This document shows, piece by piece, positions 38,168-47,597 of a DNA stretch of 64,000 bases. The stretch covers positions 3,147,638 to 3,211,637 of the forward strand of contig NZ_CP044522.1 in the NCBI RefSeq assembly GCF_016495405.1, given 5' to 3'. Both the position numbers and the translations under genes were made by a program. This stretch comes from Cobetia sp. cqz5-12 (GTDB lineage Bacteria; Pseudomonadota; Gammaproteobacteria; Pseudomonadales; Halomonadaceae). The first letter of the stretch is position 1. Each line of letters begins with the position of its first letter. Below the pieces are notes generated by a model. It was given only the letters and a program-made list of their open reading frames with translations. It ran no database searches and was not told the origin of the DNA.

Positions 38168-38216
38168 CCCGCGCGGCCTTGTCGGTTGATCAACGAGGGA
38201 TCAAAGGCCGCGCGGG
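38168..38216 (-). other. Stem-loop directly downstream of gap
   Basis: Arms CCCGCGCGGCCTT (38168-38180) and AAGGCCGCGCGGG (38204-38216) are perfectly complementary, with an inner GTTGATCAAC palindrome in the loop. There is no T-run, so it may stabilise the transcript 3' end rather than terminate it. Confidence 0.6.
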
Positions 38217-38229
38217 ACTCACCAAGCGC

Positions 38230-39234
38230 TTACTTGGCGGCTTGCATTGCCAGCGCAGTGTCGAGCATACGGTTGGAGAAGCCCCACTCGTTGTCGTACC
38301 ACGCCATGACCTTGACCAGGCGATCTTCGCTGACGCGAGTGTGATTGCTGTCGAAGGTGGAAGAGTGTGCATCGTGATTGAAGTCGATGGACACCAGCGG
38401 CAGCTCGTTGACGGCCAGCACGCTGGAGCCTTCGGCGGCCTTGGCCACGATGGCGTTGATCTCTTCGATGGAGGTATCACGCGACGCGGTGAAGGTCAGA
38501 TCGACCAGCGACACATTGATGACCGGCACGCGGATCGCCAGGCCATCCAGCTTGCCGTTCAGTTCCGGCAGCACCAGCCCCACCGCCGCGGCGGCACCGG
38601 TCTTGGTCGGAATCATGGAATGGGTCGCGCTGCGGGCACGGTACGGGTCGGAGTGGTAGACATCCGACAGGTTCTGATCGTTGGTGTAGGCGTGAATGGT
38701 AGTCATCAGGCCATTCTCGATGCCGACTTCATCATTCAGCGCCTTGGCGACCGGCGCCAGGCAGTTGGTGGTGCAGGACGCGTTGGAGACGACCTGATGC
38801 TCGGCCTTCAGCACATCTTCGTTGACGCCGAACACGACGGTCGCATCGGCATCACCGCTCGGCGCGGAGATCAGCACACGCTTGGCGCCGGCTTCGATGT
38901 GCTTGGCAGCGGCTGCACGCTTGGTGAACAGACCGGTGCATTCCATCACCAGGTCGATGTCCAGGCTGGACCACGGCAGCTGGGCCGGGTCACGCTCGGC
39001 CAGGATGCGGATCTTGTCGTCACCGACGAACAGGTTCTCTTCGTCGTGCGAGACGGTTTCGGCGAAACGGCCATGGACGGTATCGCGGCTCAGCAGGTGA
39101 GCGTTGAGCTTCGGATCACCCAGATCATTGATGGCGACGACCTGGATACGGTCGTTGTACTGACCTTCATACAGCGCACGCAGCACGTTGCGACCGATGC
39201 GACCAAAACCATTGATGGCGACGCGTAATGTCAT
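38230..39234 (-). CDS. gap: Glyceraldehyde-3-phosphate dehydrogenase, type I
   Basis: A 334-residue glycolytic enzyme. The Rossmann start is [12 protein letters not shown], the catalytic Cys is in [12 protein letters not shown], and [12 protein letters not shown] closes the protein. The Asp in AINDL after the second strand suggests NAD rather than NADP preference. The start has AGGAG 7 bases upstream. It is divergent from edd-glk, the order seen in pseudomonads where both sides are controlled by HexR. It takes glyceraldehyde 3-phosphate from the Entner-Doudoroff route to lower glycolysis. Confidence 0.97.
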   Translation of the reverse strand: MTLRVAINGFGRIGRNVLRALYEGQYNDRIQVVAINDLGDPKLNAHLLSRDTVHGRFAETVSHDEENLFVGDDKIRILAERDPAQLPWSSLDIDLVMECTGLFTKRAAAAKHIEAGAKRVLISAPSGDADATVVFGVNEDVLKAEHQVVSNASCTTNCLAPVAKALNDEVGIENGLMTTIHAYTNDQNLSDVYHSDPYRARSATHSMIPTKTGAAAAVGLVLPELNGKLDGLAIRVPVINVSLVDLTFTASRDTSIEEINAIVAKAAEGSSVLAVNELPLVSIDFNHDAHSSTFDSNHTRVSEDRLVKVMAWYDNEWGFSNRMLDTALAMQAAK

Positions 39235-39371
39235 GACTCAACTCCTGTGGCGTATGGCGGGTGCAGGACCAGACCTGATCGAAGAACGGAAGCTTGCAAT
39301 ACGTTCCATGAAATTATCCTACACGCTTTTCCCATAATTTGGCCGAAAGTCGTCCAGTCTTCAAGCAGTTT

Positions 39372-39404
39372 TTTTGTTAAATTTACCGAATATTCCGAAC
39401 AAAA
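39372..39404. promoter_or_regulatory. Inverted repeat in the gap-edd divergent promoter region
   Basis: TTTTGTT (39372-39378) and AACAAAA (39398-39404) are perfect inverted arms 19 bases apart, in the AT-rich centre of the 365-base gap-edd spacer, with a near-palindromic GTTAAATTTAC inside. TTGT...ACAA half-sites are the known HexR pattern in Pseudomonas, but the spacing there is 7-8 bases, so this is only a candidate operator. Confidence 0.35.
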
Positions 39405-39599
39405 CCGTTTCTCGAGCGCCATGACGCGCTACTGTAGGCTACCCCGGTAACCGAACGACGCGACGCGAGTGAGGCCAGAGGCTTTACACCGCCATCACCA
39501 CTGGATAGCGTCGCCGGATAGCAGCACGCCCACACAGCGGGAAATGCTTTCTTTCGCCAGCCTCGGCGCCCTGCGCCGCCTGATACATGAGGTAAGAGC

Positions 39600-41450
39600 A
39601 TGTCAGTCAACCAGACCGTAGAGCACGTGACCCAGCGCATCATCGACCGCTCCCGCGAACGCCGCGCCGCCTATGAGCAGTTGATGGAAAGCCAGCAGCG
39701 CCGCGGCGTACACCGCTCCGAGCTCTCCTGCGGCAACCTGGCGCACGGCTTTGCCGCCTGTGGCGAGACCGACAAGAATCGTCTCAAGCTGATGAACTCG
39801 GCCAACCTGGGCATTATTTCGTCATATAACGACATGTTGTCCGCCCACCAGCCGTTCGAGGACTATCCGCGCATCATCAAGGAAGCCGTCCAGGCGATGG
39901 GCTCCACCGCCCAGTTCGCCGGCGGCGTGCCCGCGATGTGCGATGGCGTGACCCAGGGACAGCCCGGCATGGAGCTATCGCTGTTCTCACGCGACCTGAT
40001 CGCCATGGCAGCCGCTGTCGGCCTGTCGCACAACATGTTCGATGGCGCTCTTTTCCTCGGCGTGTGTGACAAGATCGTCCCGGGCCTGTTCATCGCCGCC
40101 GCACGCTTCGGTCACCTGCCGACGCTGTTCGTGCCGGCCGGCCCGATGCCCTCCGGCCTGCCCAACAACGAGAAGGCGCGTGTTCGCCAGCTGTTCGCCG
40201 AAGGCAAGGTCGGCCGCGATGCGCTGCTGGAAGCCGAGTCCGCGTCCTACCACAGCCCGGGCACCTGCACCTTCTATGGCACCGCCAACTCCAATCAGCT
40301 GATGGTCGAGCTGATGGGCCTGCACCTGCCGGGCGCATCCTTCGTCAATCCGGGCACCCCGCTGCGCGAAGCCCTGACGCGTCACGCCGCCGAGCAGACC
40401 ATCCGCAACAGTGAAGTCGGCGGCGACTACCGTCCCTTCTATCGCCAGATCGATGCCCGCGCCATCGTCAATGCCATGGTCGGCCTGCTGGCCTCCGGCG
40501 GCTCCACCAACCACACCCTGCACCTGGTCGCGATGGCCGGCGCAGCAGGCGTGACCATCACCTGGGATGACTTCACCGAGCTTTCCGCGGTGGTGCCGAG
40601 CCTGACGCGCATCTACCCGAACGGCCAGGCCGACATCAATCACTTCCAGGCGGCTGGCGGCATGAGCTTCCTGATCCGTGAACTGCTCAAGGCGGGTCTG
40701 CTCCACGACATCCCCACCCAGGACGGCGGCACCCTGGCCGGCTATGTCCGCGAGCCCTTCCTCGAGAACGGCAAGCTGGTATGGAAGGACGGCCCCACCG
40801 ACAGCCTCGACGAAGATGTGCTGCGTCCGGTGGCCAACCCCTTCGCCCCGACAGGCGGCCTGACCGTGCTGGACGGCAACCTGGGCCGTGGCGTGATCAA
40901 GGTCTCTGCCGTCAAGGAAGAGCATCGTCTCGTCGAAGCGCCGGTGAAGCTGTTCAGTGACCAGGATGAGATGAAGGCCGCCTTCGAAGCCGGCGAGCTG
41001 GAGCAGGACATGGTCGCCGTGGTGCGCTACCAGGGTCCGCGTGCCAACGGCATGCCGGAACTGCACAAGCTGACGCCCTACCTTGGCATCCTGCAGGACC
41101 GCGGCTTCAAGGTCGCATTGGTGACGGATGGCCGCATGTCTGGCGCCTCGGGCAAGGTCCCGGCCGCCATTCACATGACGCCGGAAGCGCTCGACGGTGG
41201 TCCGCTGGCCCGCCTGCGCGAAGGTGACGTGGTCCGCCTGGATGCCAATGCCGGCACCCTCACGGCGCTGGTCGATGAAGCCGAATGGGCCGAGCGCGAG
41301 GCCGAGACCATCACTCGCGACAGCTATCATCACGGCCTGGGCCGCGAGCTGTTCTCCGGCATGCGTTCACTGGTCGGCGGTGCAGAGGAAGGCGCCTCCA
41401 GCTTTGCGGGCTACGGCGATCTGCCGGGCAGCGGCCACGACCTGATGTGA
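39600..41450 (+). CDS. edd: 6-Phosphogluconate dehydratase
   Basis: A 616-residue Fe-S dehydratase of the IlvD/Edd family, making KDPG from 6-phosphogluconate in the Entner-Doudoroff pathway. Edd marks are [37 protein letters not shown] and [10 protein letters not shown] (cluster Cys residues), then the C-terminal [31 protein letters not shown] precedes the ATG. It heads the edd-glk-mutarotase-pgi-fructokinase run; eda is not in the window. Confidence 0.97.
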   Translation: MSVNQTVEHVTQRIIDRSRERRAAYEQLMESQQRRGVHRSELSCGNLAHGFAACGETDKNRLKLMNSANLGIISSYNDMLSAHQPFEDYPRIIKEAVQAMGSTAQFAGGVPAMCDGVTQGQPGMELSLFSRDLIAMAAAVGLSHNMFDGALFLGVCDKIVPGLFIAAARFGHLPTLFVPAGPMPSGLPNNEKARVRQLFAEGKVGRDALLEAESASYHSPGTCTFYGTANSNQLMVELMGLHLPGASFVNPGTPLREALTRHAAEQTIRNSEVGGDYRPFYRQIDARAIVNAMVGLLASGGSTNHTLHLVAMAGAAGVTITWDDFTELSAVVPSLTRIYPNGQADINHFQAAGGMSFLIRELLKAGLLHDIPTQDGGTLAGYVREPFLENGKLVWKDGPTDSLDEDVLRPVANPFAPTGGLTVLDGNLGRGVIKVSAVKEEHRLVEAPVKLFSDQDEMKAAFEAGELEQDMVAVVRYQGPRANGMPELHKLTPYLGILQDRGFKVALVTDGRMSGASGKVPAAIHMTPEALDGGPLARLREGDVVRLDANAGTLTALVDEAEWAEREAETITRDSYHHGLGRELFSGMRSLVGGAEEGASSFAGYGDLPGSGHDLM

Positions 41451-41505
41451 TGGGCCAACCCTGTCACTCTCCCGAGGCACTGACGCAAAGGAAGGATGCC
41501 GGACG

Positions 41506-42522
41506 ATGACCCGCGACACCTCCCATCGCCTTGCTCTGGTAGGCGATATCGGTGGCACCAATGCCCGGCTGGCACTCGTCCAGCCGGGTAGCCACACCCT
41601 GCAGCACATCCAGACGCTCGCCTGCGCCGAGCATGCAGGACTCGAGGAGGCCATCCAGGCCTACTATCGGATGCTGGGCCTGTCAGAGGCCGAGCGACCC
41701 GTCGAGGCCTGCCTGGCCTTTGCCTGCCCCGTGCATGATGAACGCGTCAGCATGACCAACAATCACTGGACGTTTCTCAAGCGCGAGGTGCGCGAATCAT
41801 TGGGGCTTGAGCGCTTCAAGTGCCTCAATGATTTCACCGCCATGGCGCTGGGCGTGCCACACATCGAGGCCAGCGAACGCCTGGCCATCGGTGAGGAGCT
41901 CACCGCAGGAAGTGGTGACGCGGCCTCGCCACGCCTGGTGATCGGCCCCGGCACCGGGCTGGGTGTCGCGGGTCTGGTGCGCGGCACGCACAACTGGATT
42001 CCGCTCGCGACCGAAGGGGGGCATGCAAGCTTCGCCCCTACCGACGAGGTCGAGGATGGCCTGCTCGGTATCTTCCGCCGTCGCCATGGTCGCGTCTCGG
42101 TGGAGCGCCTGCTGTGTGGCCAGGGCATGCTCGAGATCTATCAGGCCCTGGGCGAGCTTCGCGGCCTGCCGACACCTCTCGACAGTGCTGCCAGTGTCAG
42201 TCAGGCAGCGCATGAGCACCTGCATCACGATGAACCGCAGAATGCTCTCGCCTTTGATGCCGTGATGCGCTTCATGAAGATTCTTGGCGCGGTCGCCGGC
42301 GATGCAGCACTCACGCTGGGGGCGCGTGGCGGGGTCTATCTGTGCGGTGGCGTGCTGCCGCGCAACCTGGATCTGCTGATGCGCAGCGATTTCCGCCACG
42401 CCTTCACCGACAAGAATCGTCTGAGCCGTTACAATGCCGCGATACCCACCTGGGTGGTGACCGCGCCGTGGACCGGCCTGCTGGGTGCCGCCGAGGCTCT
42501 GCACAACGAAGAGGTGGCATGA
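41506..42522 (+). CDS. glk: Glucokinase
   Basis: A 338-residue ROK-independent, proteobacterial-type glucokinase. The phosphate-binding motif is LVGDIGGTNARLALV, CPVHDERVSMTNNHW is the glucose-binding loop region, and NDFTAMALG and GPGTGLGVAGL carry the catalytic Asp and second nucleotide loop. It phosphorylates imported glucose to glucose 6-phosphate. It lies 55 bases after edd with AGGAAGG upstream, so it is co-transcribed. It is followed by a hexose phosphate mutarotase. Confidence 0.96.
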   Translation: MTRDTSHRLALVGDIGGTNARLALVQPGSHTLQHIQTLACAEHAGLEEAIQAYYRMLGLSEAERPVEACLAFACPVHDERVSMTNNHWTFLKREVRESLGLERFKCLNDFTAMALGVPHIEASERLAIGEELTAGSGDAASPRLVIGPGTGLGVAGLVRGTHNWIPLATEGGHASFAPTDEVEDGLLGIFRRRHGRVSVERLLCGQGMLEIYQALGELRGLPTPLDSAASVSQAAHEHLHHDEPQNALAFDAVMRFMKILGAVAGDAALTLGARGGVYLCGGVLPRNLDLLMRSDFRHAFTDKNRLSRYNAAIPTWVVTAPWTGLLGAAEALHNEEVA

Positions 42523-42559
42523 TGCACCGCCACCTCCTGAACCATCGAGGTAGCTCGAG

Positions 42560-43438
42560 ATGATCCCCGAAAGTCTGCGCGCACTGATCGCCGACACCGC
42601 TGACCAACGCACTGTCGAATGGCAGGGCCGCTCGCTGTTGATCCTCAACCAGGAGTGGGGCGAGCTGGTGGTCTGCCACCAGGGGGCTCAGGTGTTGCAC
42701 TATCAGCCAACGGGCGATTCTCCCTGGCTGTGGGTGACGGAAACGCCCGCCGCCCAGCCGGGCAGCATTCGTGGCGGCATTCCGCTGTGCTGGCCCTGGT
42801 TCGCAGATGAATACCCCGAAGGCGAAAGCGAACTGCATGGCCCCGCTCGCAAGGCCGACTGGCGCATCGATGCGGTGGACGAGGAAGAGGAAGGCGTCGA
42901 GATCCATGCCTCGCCGGTCTCAGCGCTGCATGCCGCCCTCTCTCCTCGCGTGGTGATCTTTGCCAGCCGCCGCTTCCTCAAGGTCGAGCTGATCACGGAA
43001 AACCGTGGCGACGCCCCGATCAAGATGACCGGCGCGCTGCATACCTACTTCGCAGTGCCGAATGCCTTCGAGTGTCGTGTCACCGGTCTGGCCGGCGCCA
43101 GTTATCTGGACAAGCGCCAGGACTTCTCGCGCTTCGACCAGCAGGGCGAACTGGGCATACGCGGCCCGCTGGACCGCATCTACCAGACCAGCCAGGTTCA
43201 GGTGCTCGAAGACGGCAAGCGTCAGCTGCGTATCGCCAAGCAGGGTTCTGACTCCACGGTGGTCTGGCACCCGGGAGACGCGCCGCCGGCCGACACCAGC
43301 GTCGAGAATGCACGCGGCTTCCTGTGTGTCGAGACCGCCTGCACGCGCCTCGATCCGGTCTGGCTGCCGCCGGGCGCTCAGCACCTGCTGGCTCAGCACA
43401 TCTCACTGCTGAGCGGTGATGAGACGAGCGGCGAGTGA
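42560..43438 (+). CDS. D-hexose-6-phosphate mutarotase (YeaD-like)
   Basis: A 292-residue aldose 1-epimerase-fold protein of the glucose-6-phosphate 1-epimerase group. Marks are SIRGGIPLCWPWFADEYPEG, PEGESELHGPARKADWRI with the catalytic His, TGALHTYFAV, and a C-terminal Glu in GFLCVETAC. It interconverts alpha- and beta-glucose 6-phosphate, matching its place between glk and pgi. GAGG precedes the ATG, 37 bases after glk. Confidence 0.93.
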   Translation: MIPESLRALIADTADQRTVEWQGRSLLILNQEWGELVVCHQGAQVLHYQPTGDSPWLWVTETPAAQPGSIRGGIPLCWPWFADEYPEGESELHGPARKADWRIDAVDEEEEGVEIHASPVSALHAALSPRVVIFASRRFLKVELITENRGDAPIKMTGALHTYFAVPNAFECRVTGLAGASYLDKRQDFSRFDQQGELGIRGPLDRIYQTSQVQVLEDGKRQLRIAKQGSDSTVVWHPGDAPPADTSVENARGFLCVETACTRLDPVWLPPGAQHLLAQHISLLSGDETSGE

Positions 43439-43447
43439 ATGACAACC

Positions 43448-43471
43448 GGCCACGCGGCTCAAGGCGTGGCC
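43448..43471 (+). other. Stem-loop between the mutarotase and pgi genes
   Basis: Arms GGCCACGC (43448-43455) and GCGTGGCC (43464-43471) pair perfectly. There is no T-run, so it is either a weak terminator or an mRNA processing or stability element. A second small inverted repeat TCGTGTC/GACACGA lies at 43520-43536. Confidence 0.5.
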
Positions 43472-43630
43472 CGCACCTTGCGCACCTTGTTGACCAACCG
43501 AGAGCGCTCAGCGCCTGAATCGTGTCATCGACACGACTCCCGGCTGACAGTGACTCTCGCCTCGCCTGCAAGCGTGCGTCGGGCCGCCACAGAATGCGAC
43601 CCGCCCCGATGAACTTCAACAACCCATACG

Positions 43631-45325
43631 ATGGACACTTCCATGCTGCAATTGACCCGTAGTGTTTCCTGGCAGGCGCTGACCCGGCTGGGCGAGGTGA
43701 CCCGCAACGACCGCATCCGCGATTACTTCGCGGCGGATCCCAAGCGCTTCGAGAAGATGAGCCTGCGCGTCGGCGGCCTGTTCCTCGACTACTCCAAGCA
43801 CCACATCTCCGATGAGGTGATGGAGGCGCTGGTCGAACTGGCTGAGCACTCTGCACTCGTTCAACGTCGCGCGCAGATGTTCTCCGGCGACATCATCAAC
43901 GTCACCGAGAATCGCCCGGTGCTGCACACCGCACTGCGCAGCCAGACCAACACGCCGGTCATCGTCGATGGCAAGGACGTGATGCCGGAAATCCACAAGA
44001 CGCGTGAGCAGATCCGCGCCTTCTCGGAAGCCGTGCGCAGCGGTGAATGGAAAGGCTTCGACGGCCAGCGGATTCGCGACGTGGTCAACATCGGCATCGG
44101 CGGCTCTGATCTGGGCCCCAACATGGCCTGCCGTGCGCTGCTCAAGCATCGCCACCCGGAAATCAATTTCCACTTCGTCTCCAACGTCGATGGCAACCAC
44201 ATCCAGAAGGTGCTCAAGCGCCTGGATCCGGCCACCACGCTGTTCATCGTCTCCACCAAGACCTTCTCCACCCAGGAAACCCTGCTCAACGCCAAGACGG
44301 CGCGCCGCTGGTTCCTGGAGCACGCCGGTCAGGATGCCGACGTCGGCGCCCACTTCGTCGCGGCCTCCACCAACCGCAAGGCGGCCAAGGAATTCGGCAT
44401 TCGCGAAGAGAACGTCTTCGAATTCTGGGCCTGGGTTGGCGGTCGTTATTCCATGTGGTCTTCCATCGGCCTGCCCATTGCCCTGTCCATCGGCTATGAA
44501 GGCTTCATGGAGCTGCTGGAAGGCGCCCATGAGATGGACCAGCACTTCATCAATGCCCCGATGGCCGAGAACATGCCGGTCCTGATGGCGCTGATCGGCA
44601 TCTGGTACATCAACTTCATGGGTGCCGAGACCCAGGCCATCGTGCCCTACGATCAGGCCCTGCATCAGCTGCCTGCCTTCCTGCAGCAGCTGGACATGGA
44701 ATCCAACGGCAAGTCAGTCGACATCTTCGGCCGCCCGGTGGACTACAAGACCGGCCCGATCGTCTGGGGCGAGACCGGCTCCAACGGTCAGCATGCCTTC
44801 TTCCAGCTGCTGCACCAGGGCACTCGCTACGTGCCCATCGACTTCATCGCTTCGCTGAAGCCGGAGCCGGGCACCGAAGAGCACCACTTCGCGCTGATCA
44901 CCAACATGCTGGCGCAGGCCAACGCCTTCATGGAAGGCAGCCAGGATGGCAGCAACCTCGATCCGCACTACAATTGCCCGGGCAACCGCCCGTCGAGCAC
45001 CCTGCTGCTGGATGAGATGACCCCGCGCAACCTCGGCGCACTGATCGCCCTCTACGAGCACAAGGTCTTCGTGCAGGGCGTGATCTGGAACATCAACTCC
45101 TTCGACCAGTGGGGCGTGCAGCTCGGCAAGCGCATCGCCGGGGAAATCAGCGCGCGTATCGATACCGACGTGAAGGCCTTCGATCCGTCCACCCAGGGTC
45201 TGCTGGCACTGGTCCGCGAGCACTTCCCTGCCGGTGGCGCCACCCAGGCGGATGACAGCAACGACAAGCCGGGCAAGAAAGCCAAAGGCTCCACGACGAC
45301 CACTCGCAAGGAAACCTCCTCCTGA
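43631..45325 (+). CDS. pgi: Glucose-6-phosphate isomerase
   Basis: A 564-residue enzyme interconverting glucose 6-phosphate and fructose 6-phosphate. Signatures are NIGIGGSDLGPNMACRAL, WVGGRYSMWSSIGLPIALS and GSNGQHAFFQLLHQGT, with the catalytic Glu in the last region. The final 30 residues (GGATQADDSNDKPGKKAKGS and beyond) are a hydrophilic tail not found in E. coli Pgi. Its stop overlaps the fructokinase start by one base (TGATG), so the two are coupled; together they route fructose into glucose 6-phosphate for the Entner-Doudoroff pathway. Confidence 0.97.
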   Translation: MDTSMLQLTRSVSWQALTRLGEVTRNDRIRDYFAADPKRFEKMSLRVGGLFLDYSKHHISDEVMEALVELAEHSALVQRRAQMFSGDIINVTENRPVLHTALRSQTNTPVIVDGKDVMPEIHKTREQIRAFSEAVRSGEWKGFDGQRIRDVVNIGIGGSDLGPNMACRALLKHRHPEINFHFVSNVDGNHIQKVLKRLDPATTLFIVSTKTFSTQETLLNAKTARRWFLEHAGQDADVGAHFVAASTNRKAAKEFGIREENVFEFWAWVGGRYSMWSSIGLPIALSIGYEGFMELLEGAHEMDQHFINAPMAENMPVLMALIGIWYINFMGAETQAIVPYDQALHQLPAFLQQLDMESNGKSVDIFGRPVDYKTGPIVWGETGSNGQHAFFQLLHQGTRYVPIDFIASLKPEPGTEEHHFALITNMLAQANAFMEGSQDGSNLDPHYNCPGNRPSSTLLLDEMTPRNLGALIALYEHKVFVQGVIWNINSFDQWGVQLGKRIAGEISARIDTDVKAFDPSTQGLLALVREHFPAGGATQADDSNDKPGKKAKGSTTTTRKETSS

Positions 45326-46308
45326 TGACTCCGGTAATCGCGTTCGGCGAAGCGCTCGTCGACATGCTCTCCAACAAGCTCGGCGGCCAGGCCGTCGAGC
45401 AGGAAACCTTCACGCCCTACGCGGGCGGCGCACCGGCCAACGTCGCGGTGGCCTGTGCCCGCCTCGGCCTGCCGAGCCACTTCGTCGGCATGCTGGGTCA
45501 GGACAGCTTCGGCGACTTCCTGCACGACGAGCTGAGCGCCCATGGCGTGCAGATGGATCACGTCAAGCGCACCAGCCAGGCGCGCACCGCGCTCGCCTTC
45601 GTGTCTCGCGATGAAGAGGGTGAACGCCGCTTCGACTTCTATCGTCCGCCGGCCGCTGACCTGCTGTTCCGTCCGGAGCACGCCGGACCTGAGCTGTTCG
45701 CGACTCCCGCCATCTTCCACCTGTGCAGCAACAGCCTGACCGACGCCGGCATCGCGGACACCAGCTTCGTGCTGGCGTCTCGCGCACGTGCCGCAGGCTC
45801 TCTGGTCAGCGTGGATGCCAATCTGCGTCACAACCTGTGGCCGAACCAGCAGGTCGATGTGACCCTGGTCACGCGTCTGCTGGACAACGCCGACATCCTC
45901 AAGCTGTCCCAGGAAGAGGTCGAGGCCCTGACCGGCAGCCAGCCGCAGACCGACTGGCTCGAAGCGCGCCTGAAGGCCGGTGTGCGCCTGATCGTGCTTA
46001 CCGATGGTCCGGGCGTGATTCGCGCCCTGGTGCGCAAGCAGAGCGGCGACATCGAGACCGTCAGCATCACGCCGCCCAAGGTCAAGGCGGTCGATACCAC
46101 GGCCGGTGGCGATGCCTTCATCGGCGGCTTCCTGTCAGCCCTCAGCGAAGCCGGCATCCATGCCGACAACCTGAGCGACTGGTGCGAAGACGAGAGCCAT
46201 CTCAACGCCGCACTAGAGCGTGCTGCGTCCTGCGGCGCCTTCGCCGTGACTCGCCCGGGTGCCTATGCCGCACTGCCCAAGCGTGAAGATCTCGACGCCA
46301 TGAAATGA
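45325..46308 (+). CDS. PfkB-family sugar kinase, probable fructokinase
   Basis: A 327-residue ribokinase-family kinase. PfkB signature 1 is YAGGAPANVAVACARLGLPS, and signature 2 is DTTAGGDAFIGGF with the catalytic Asp. The context directly behind pgi strongly suggests fructose (to fructose 6-phosphate) as substrate rather than KDG, but KDG kinase is a related possibility. It is translationally coupled to pgi and followed by a strong terminator, closing the sugar operon. Confidence 0.9.
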   Translation: MTPVIAFGEALVDMLSNKLGGQAVEQETFTPYAGGAPANVAVACARLGLPSHFVGMLGQDSFGDFLHDELSAHGVQMDHVKRTSQARTALAFVSRDEEGERRFDFYRPPAADLLFRPEHAGPELFATPAIFHLCSNSLTDAGIADTSFVLASRARAAGSLVSVDANLRHNLWPNQQVDVTLVTRLLDNADILKLSQEEVEALTGSQPQTDWLEARLKAGVRLIVLTDGPGVIRALVRKQSGDIETVSITPPKVKAVDTTAGGDAFIGGFLSALSEAGIHADNLSDWCEDESHLNAALERAASCGAFAVTRPGAYAALPKREDLDAMK

Positions 46309-46372
46309 TGGCCGGACAATAACGCCGACGAACAACAGACCAGCGTTATCATTTTCCCGGAAAGCACATGAT

Positions 46373-46408
46373 AAAAGCCCCTTTGATCATCAGATCAAAG
46401 GGGCTTTT
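46373..46408 (+). terminator. Terminator of the sugar operon
   Basis: Perfect 16-base arms (46373-46388 and 46393-46408), with AAAAGCCCC on the left and GGGGCTTTTT on the right, and a 4-base loop, 64 bases past the kinase stop. Confidence 0.92.
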
Positions 46409-46495
46409 TGGTGATCATGTCTCTCATGCTTGAACACTGACCACCCTCCCTTCATCTGACAGAAAGTCAGTCATCGCAGAAGAGACAGACGTAAA

Positions 46496-46521
46496 AAAGC
46501 CGGCCCCGAGGGACCGGCTTT
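46496..46521 (-). terminator. Terminator of the porin gene
   Basis: Arms AAAGCCGGCCC (46496-46506) and GGACCGGCTTT (46511-46521) with one mismatch; a T-run follows on the minus strand. It lies 29 bases past the porin stop. Confidence 0.85.
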
Positions 46522-46550
46522 CGTTAGCTTGCTAGACGATTGAAGACGTC

Positions 46551-47597
46551 TTAGAAGCCGTAGTAGATGCCGACTGCAGCGCCGTCACCAGCATCGCCAG
46601 AACGGTCGTACTGGGCGTATTCGATGTAGGTGTACATCGCGGAAGAGATGTTGTAAGTCACACCCAGGTTGAATTCGTTGAAGCTGTCGTCGCCGCCATT
46701 GTCAGCAGCCAGGTCAGAGCCATCTTCTGCATCGACGTACTGGTAGCCGCCGTAGACGTCGCCCATGCCGTAGCCGTAACGCGCACCGATACCGTAGTAG
46801 TCGACATCAGCGTTGTCAGCATCGGCAGCGAAGCGCTCGGCTTTCACAGCAACGCGCAGTGCATCAACGGTGTACTGAGCGGTCAGACCATACTGCTCAC
46901 CGATATCACCCTGGCTTGCACCAGTACCGTCATCTACGCCGTCGAACTGGCCCAGATCGTCATACACGGCAGCGATGGAGAAACCACCGACAGTGTACTT
47001 ACCACCGGCATAGAAGGATGCCTGGTTGGAATCGGTGACGTTCTCGTCTTCACCGTCGCCTTCGAAGTTGGAACCGACGGCGAACTGCATGCCACCCATG
47101 ACCGGAGACATGTACTGCAGCTTGTTGCCTTCACGAACCGAGCTGTCGCCAGAAATGTTACCGCTGGAGTCAGTCAGATCGAAGTATTCGTTGTTGGAGA
47201 TCGGATCCTGGATCCAGTCGTCCATCAGCTGATCCCAGGAACCGATACGCGCGTCACCGAAGGAACCCTTGGCACCGACGTAGGACTGGTCGCCATCGTT
47301 CAGGCCATTACCGCCGCCTTTGGATTCGTCAGCGTCATATTCCCACTCGGCCTTGAAGTAACCAACGATATCGTCGTTGATCTTGTGCTCGCCCTTGGCA
47401 CCGAAGGTAGAACCGTTGTCACCCAGCTCGCTTTCCGGGTCACCGCCGAGCTGGTCGACATAAGAGTATGCCAGCTGAACGTTACCGTAGATGTCCAGCT
47501 TGGTACCGTCCTGGTTGTAGACAGTAGCAGCGGAAGCAGAAGTAGCAGCCAGGGCAGCAGCGCCGGCGATGGCAGTAGCCAGAAGTGTCTTTTTCAT
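46551..47597 (-). CDS. Acidic general porin
   Basis: A 348-residue outer-membrane beta-barrel porin of the Gram-negative porin (Porin_4) type. There is a clear signal peptide (MKKTLLATAIAGAAALAATS...A-ATV). Alternating strands such as LDIYGNVQLAYSYVDQ and GYFKAEWEYDAD follow, and it ends in YYGF with the C-terminal Phe needed for barrel assembly. It is strongly Asp/Glu-rich, typical of salt-adapted bacteria. AAGGA lies upstream of the ATG. It probably forms a trimeric diffusion channel, and may support uptake for the neighbouring sugar and TRAP systems. Confidence 0.93.
   Translation of the reverse strand: MKKTLLATAIAGAAALAATSASAATVYNQDGTKLDIYGNVQLAYSYVDQLGGDPESELGDNGSTFGAKGEHKINDDIVGYFKAEWEYDADESKGGGNGLNDGDQSYVGAKGSFGDARIGSWDQLMDDWIQDPISNNEYFDLTDSSGNISGDSSVREGNKLQYMSPVMGGMQFAVGSNFEGDGEDENVTDSNQASFYAGGKYTVGGFSIAAVYDDLGQFDGVDDGTGASQGDIGEQYGLTAQYTVDALRVAVKAERFAADADNADVDYYGIGARYGYGMGDVYGGYQYVDAEDGSDLAADNGGDDSFNEFNLGVTYNISSAMYTYIEYAQYDRSGDAGDGAAVGIYYGF

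Larger units (their letters stand above)
37535..38229. other. Large non-coding region downstream of gap
   Basis: Nearly 700 bases with no convincing protein gene. It contains a GC-rich stem-loop just after gap (38168-38216) and a strong minus-strand intrinsic terminator (37924-37954) about 275 bases further on, plus an AT-richer part (37640-37800) that may hold the promoter of the hypothetical gene at 37142-37534. It may be a long gap 3'-UTR or a small RNA. Confidence 0.5.

Noticed and set aside
37755..38193. Leftward open frames downstream of gap.
   Set aside because: Composition is unlike proteins of this genome, and they run through the terminator; an RNA explanation fits better.
39987..41333. 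A 448-codon open frame antisense to edd, and similar long antisense frames elsewhere (for example under pgi, thiC and ptsP).
   Set aside because: They mirror the codon structure of strongly recognised genes in GC-rich DNA, have no family similarity and no good ribosome sites.
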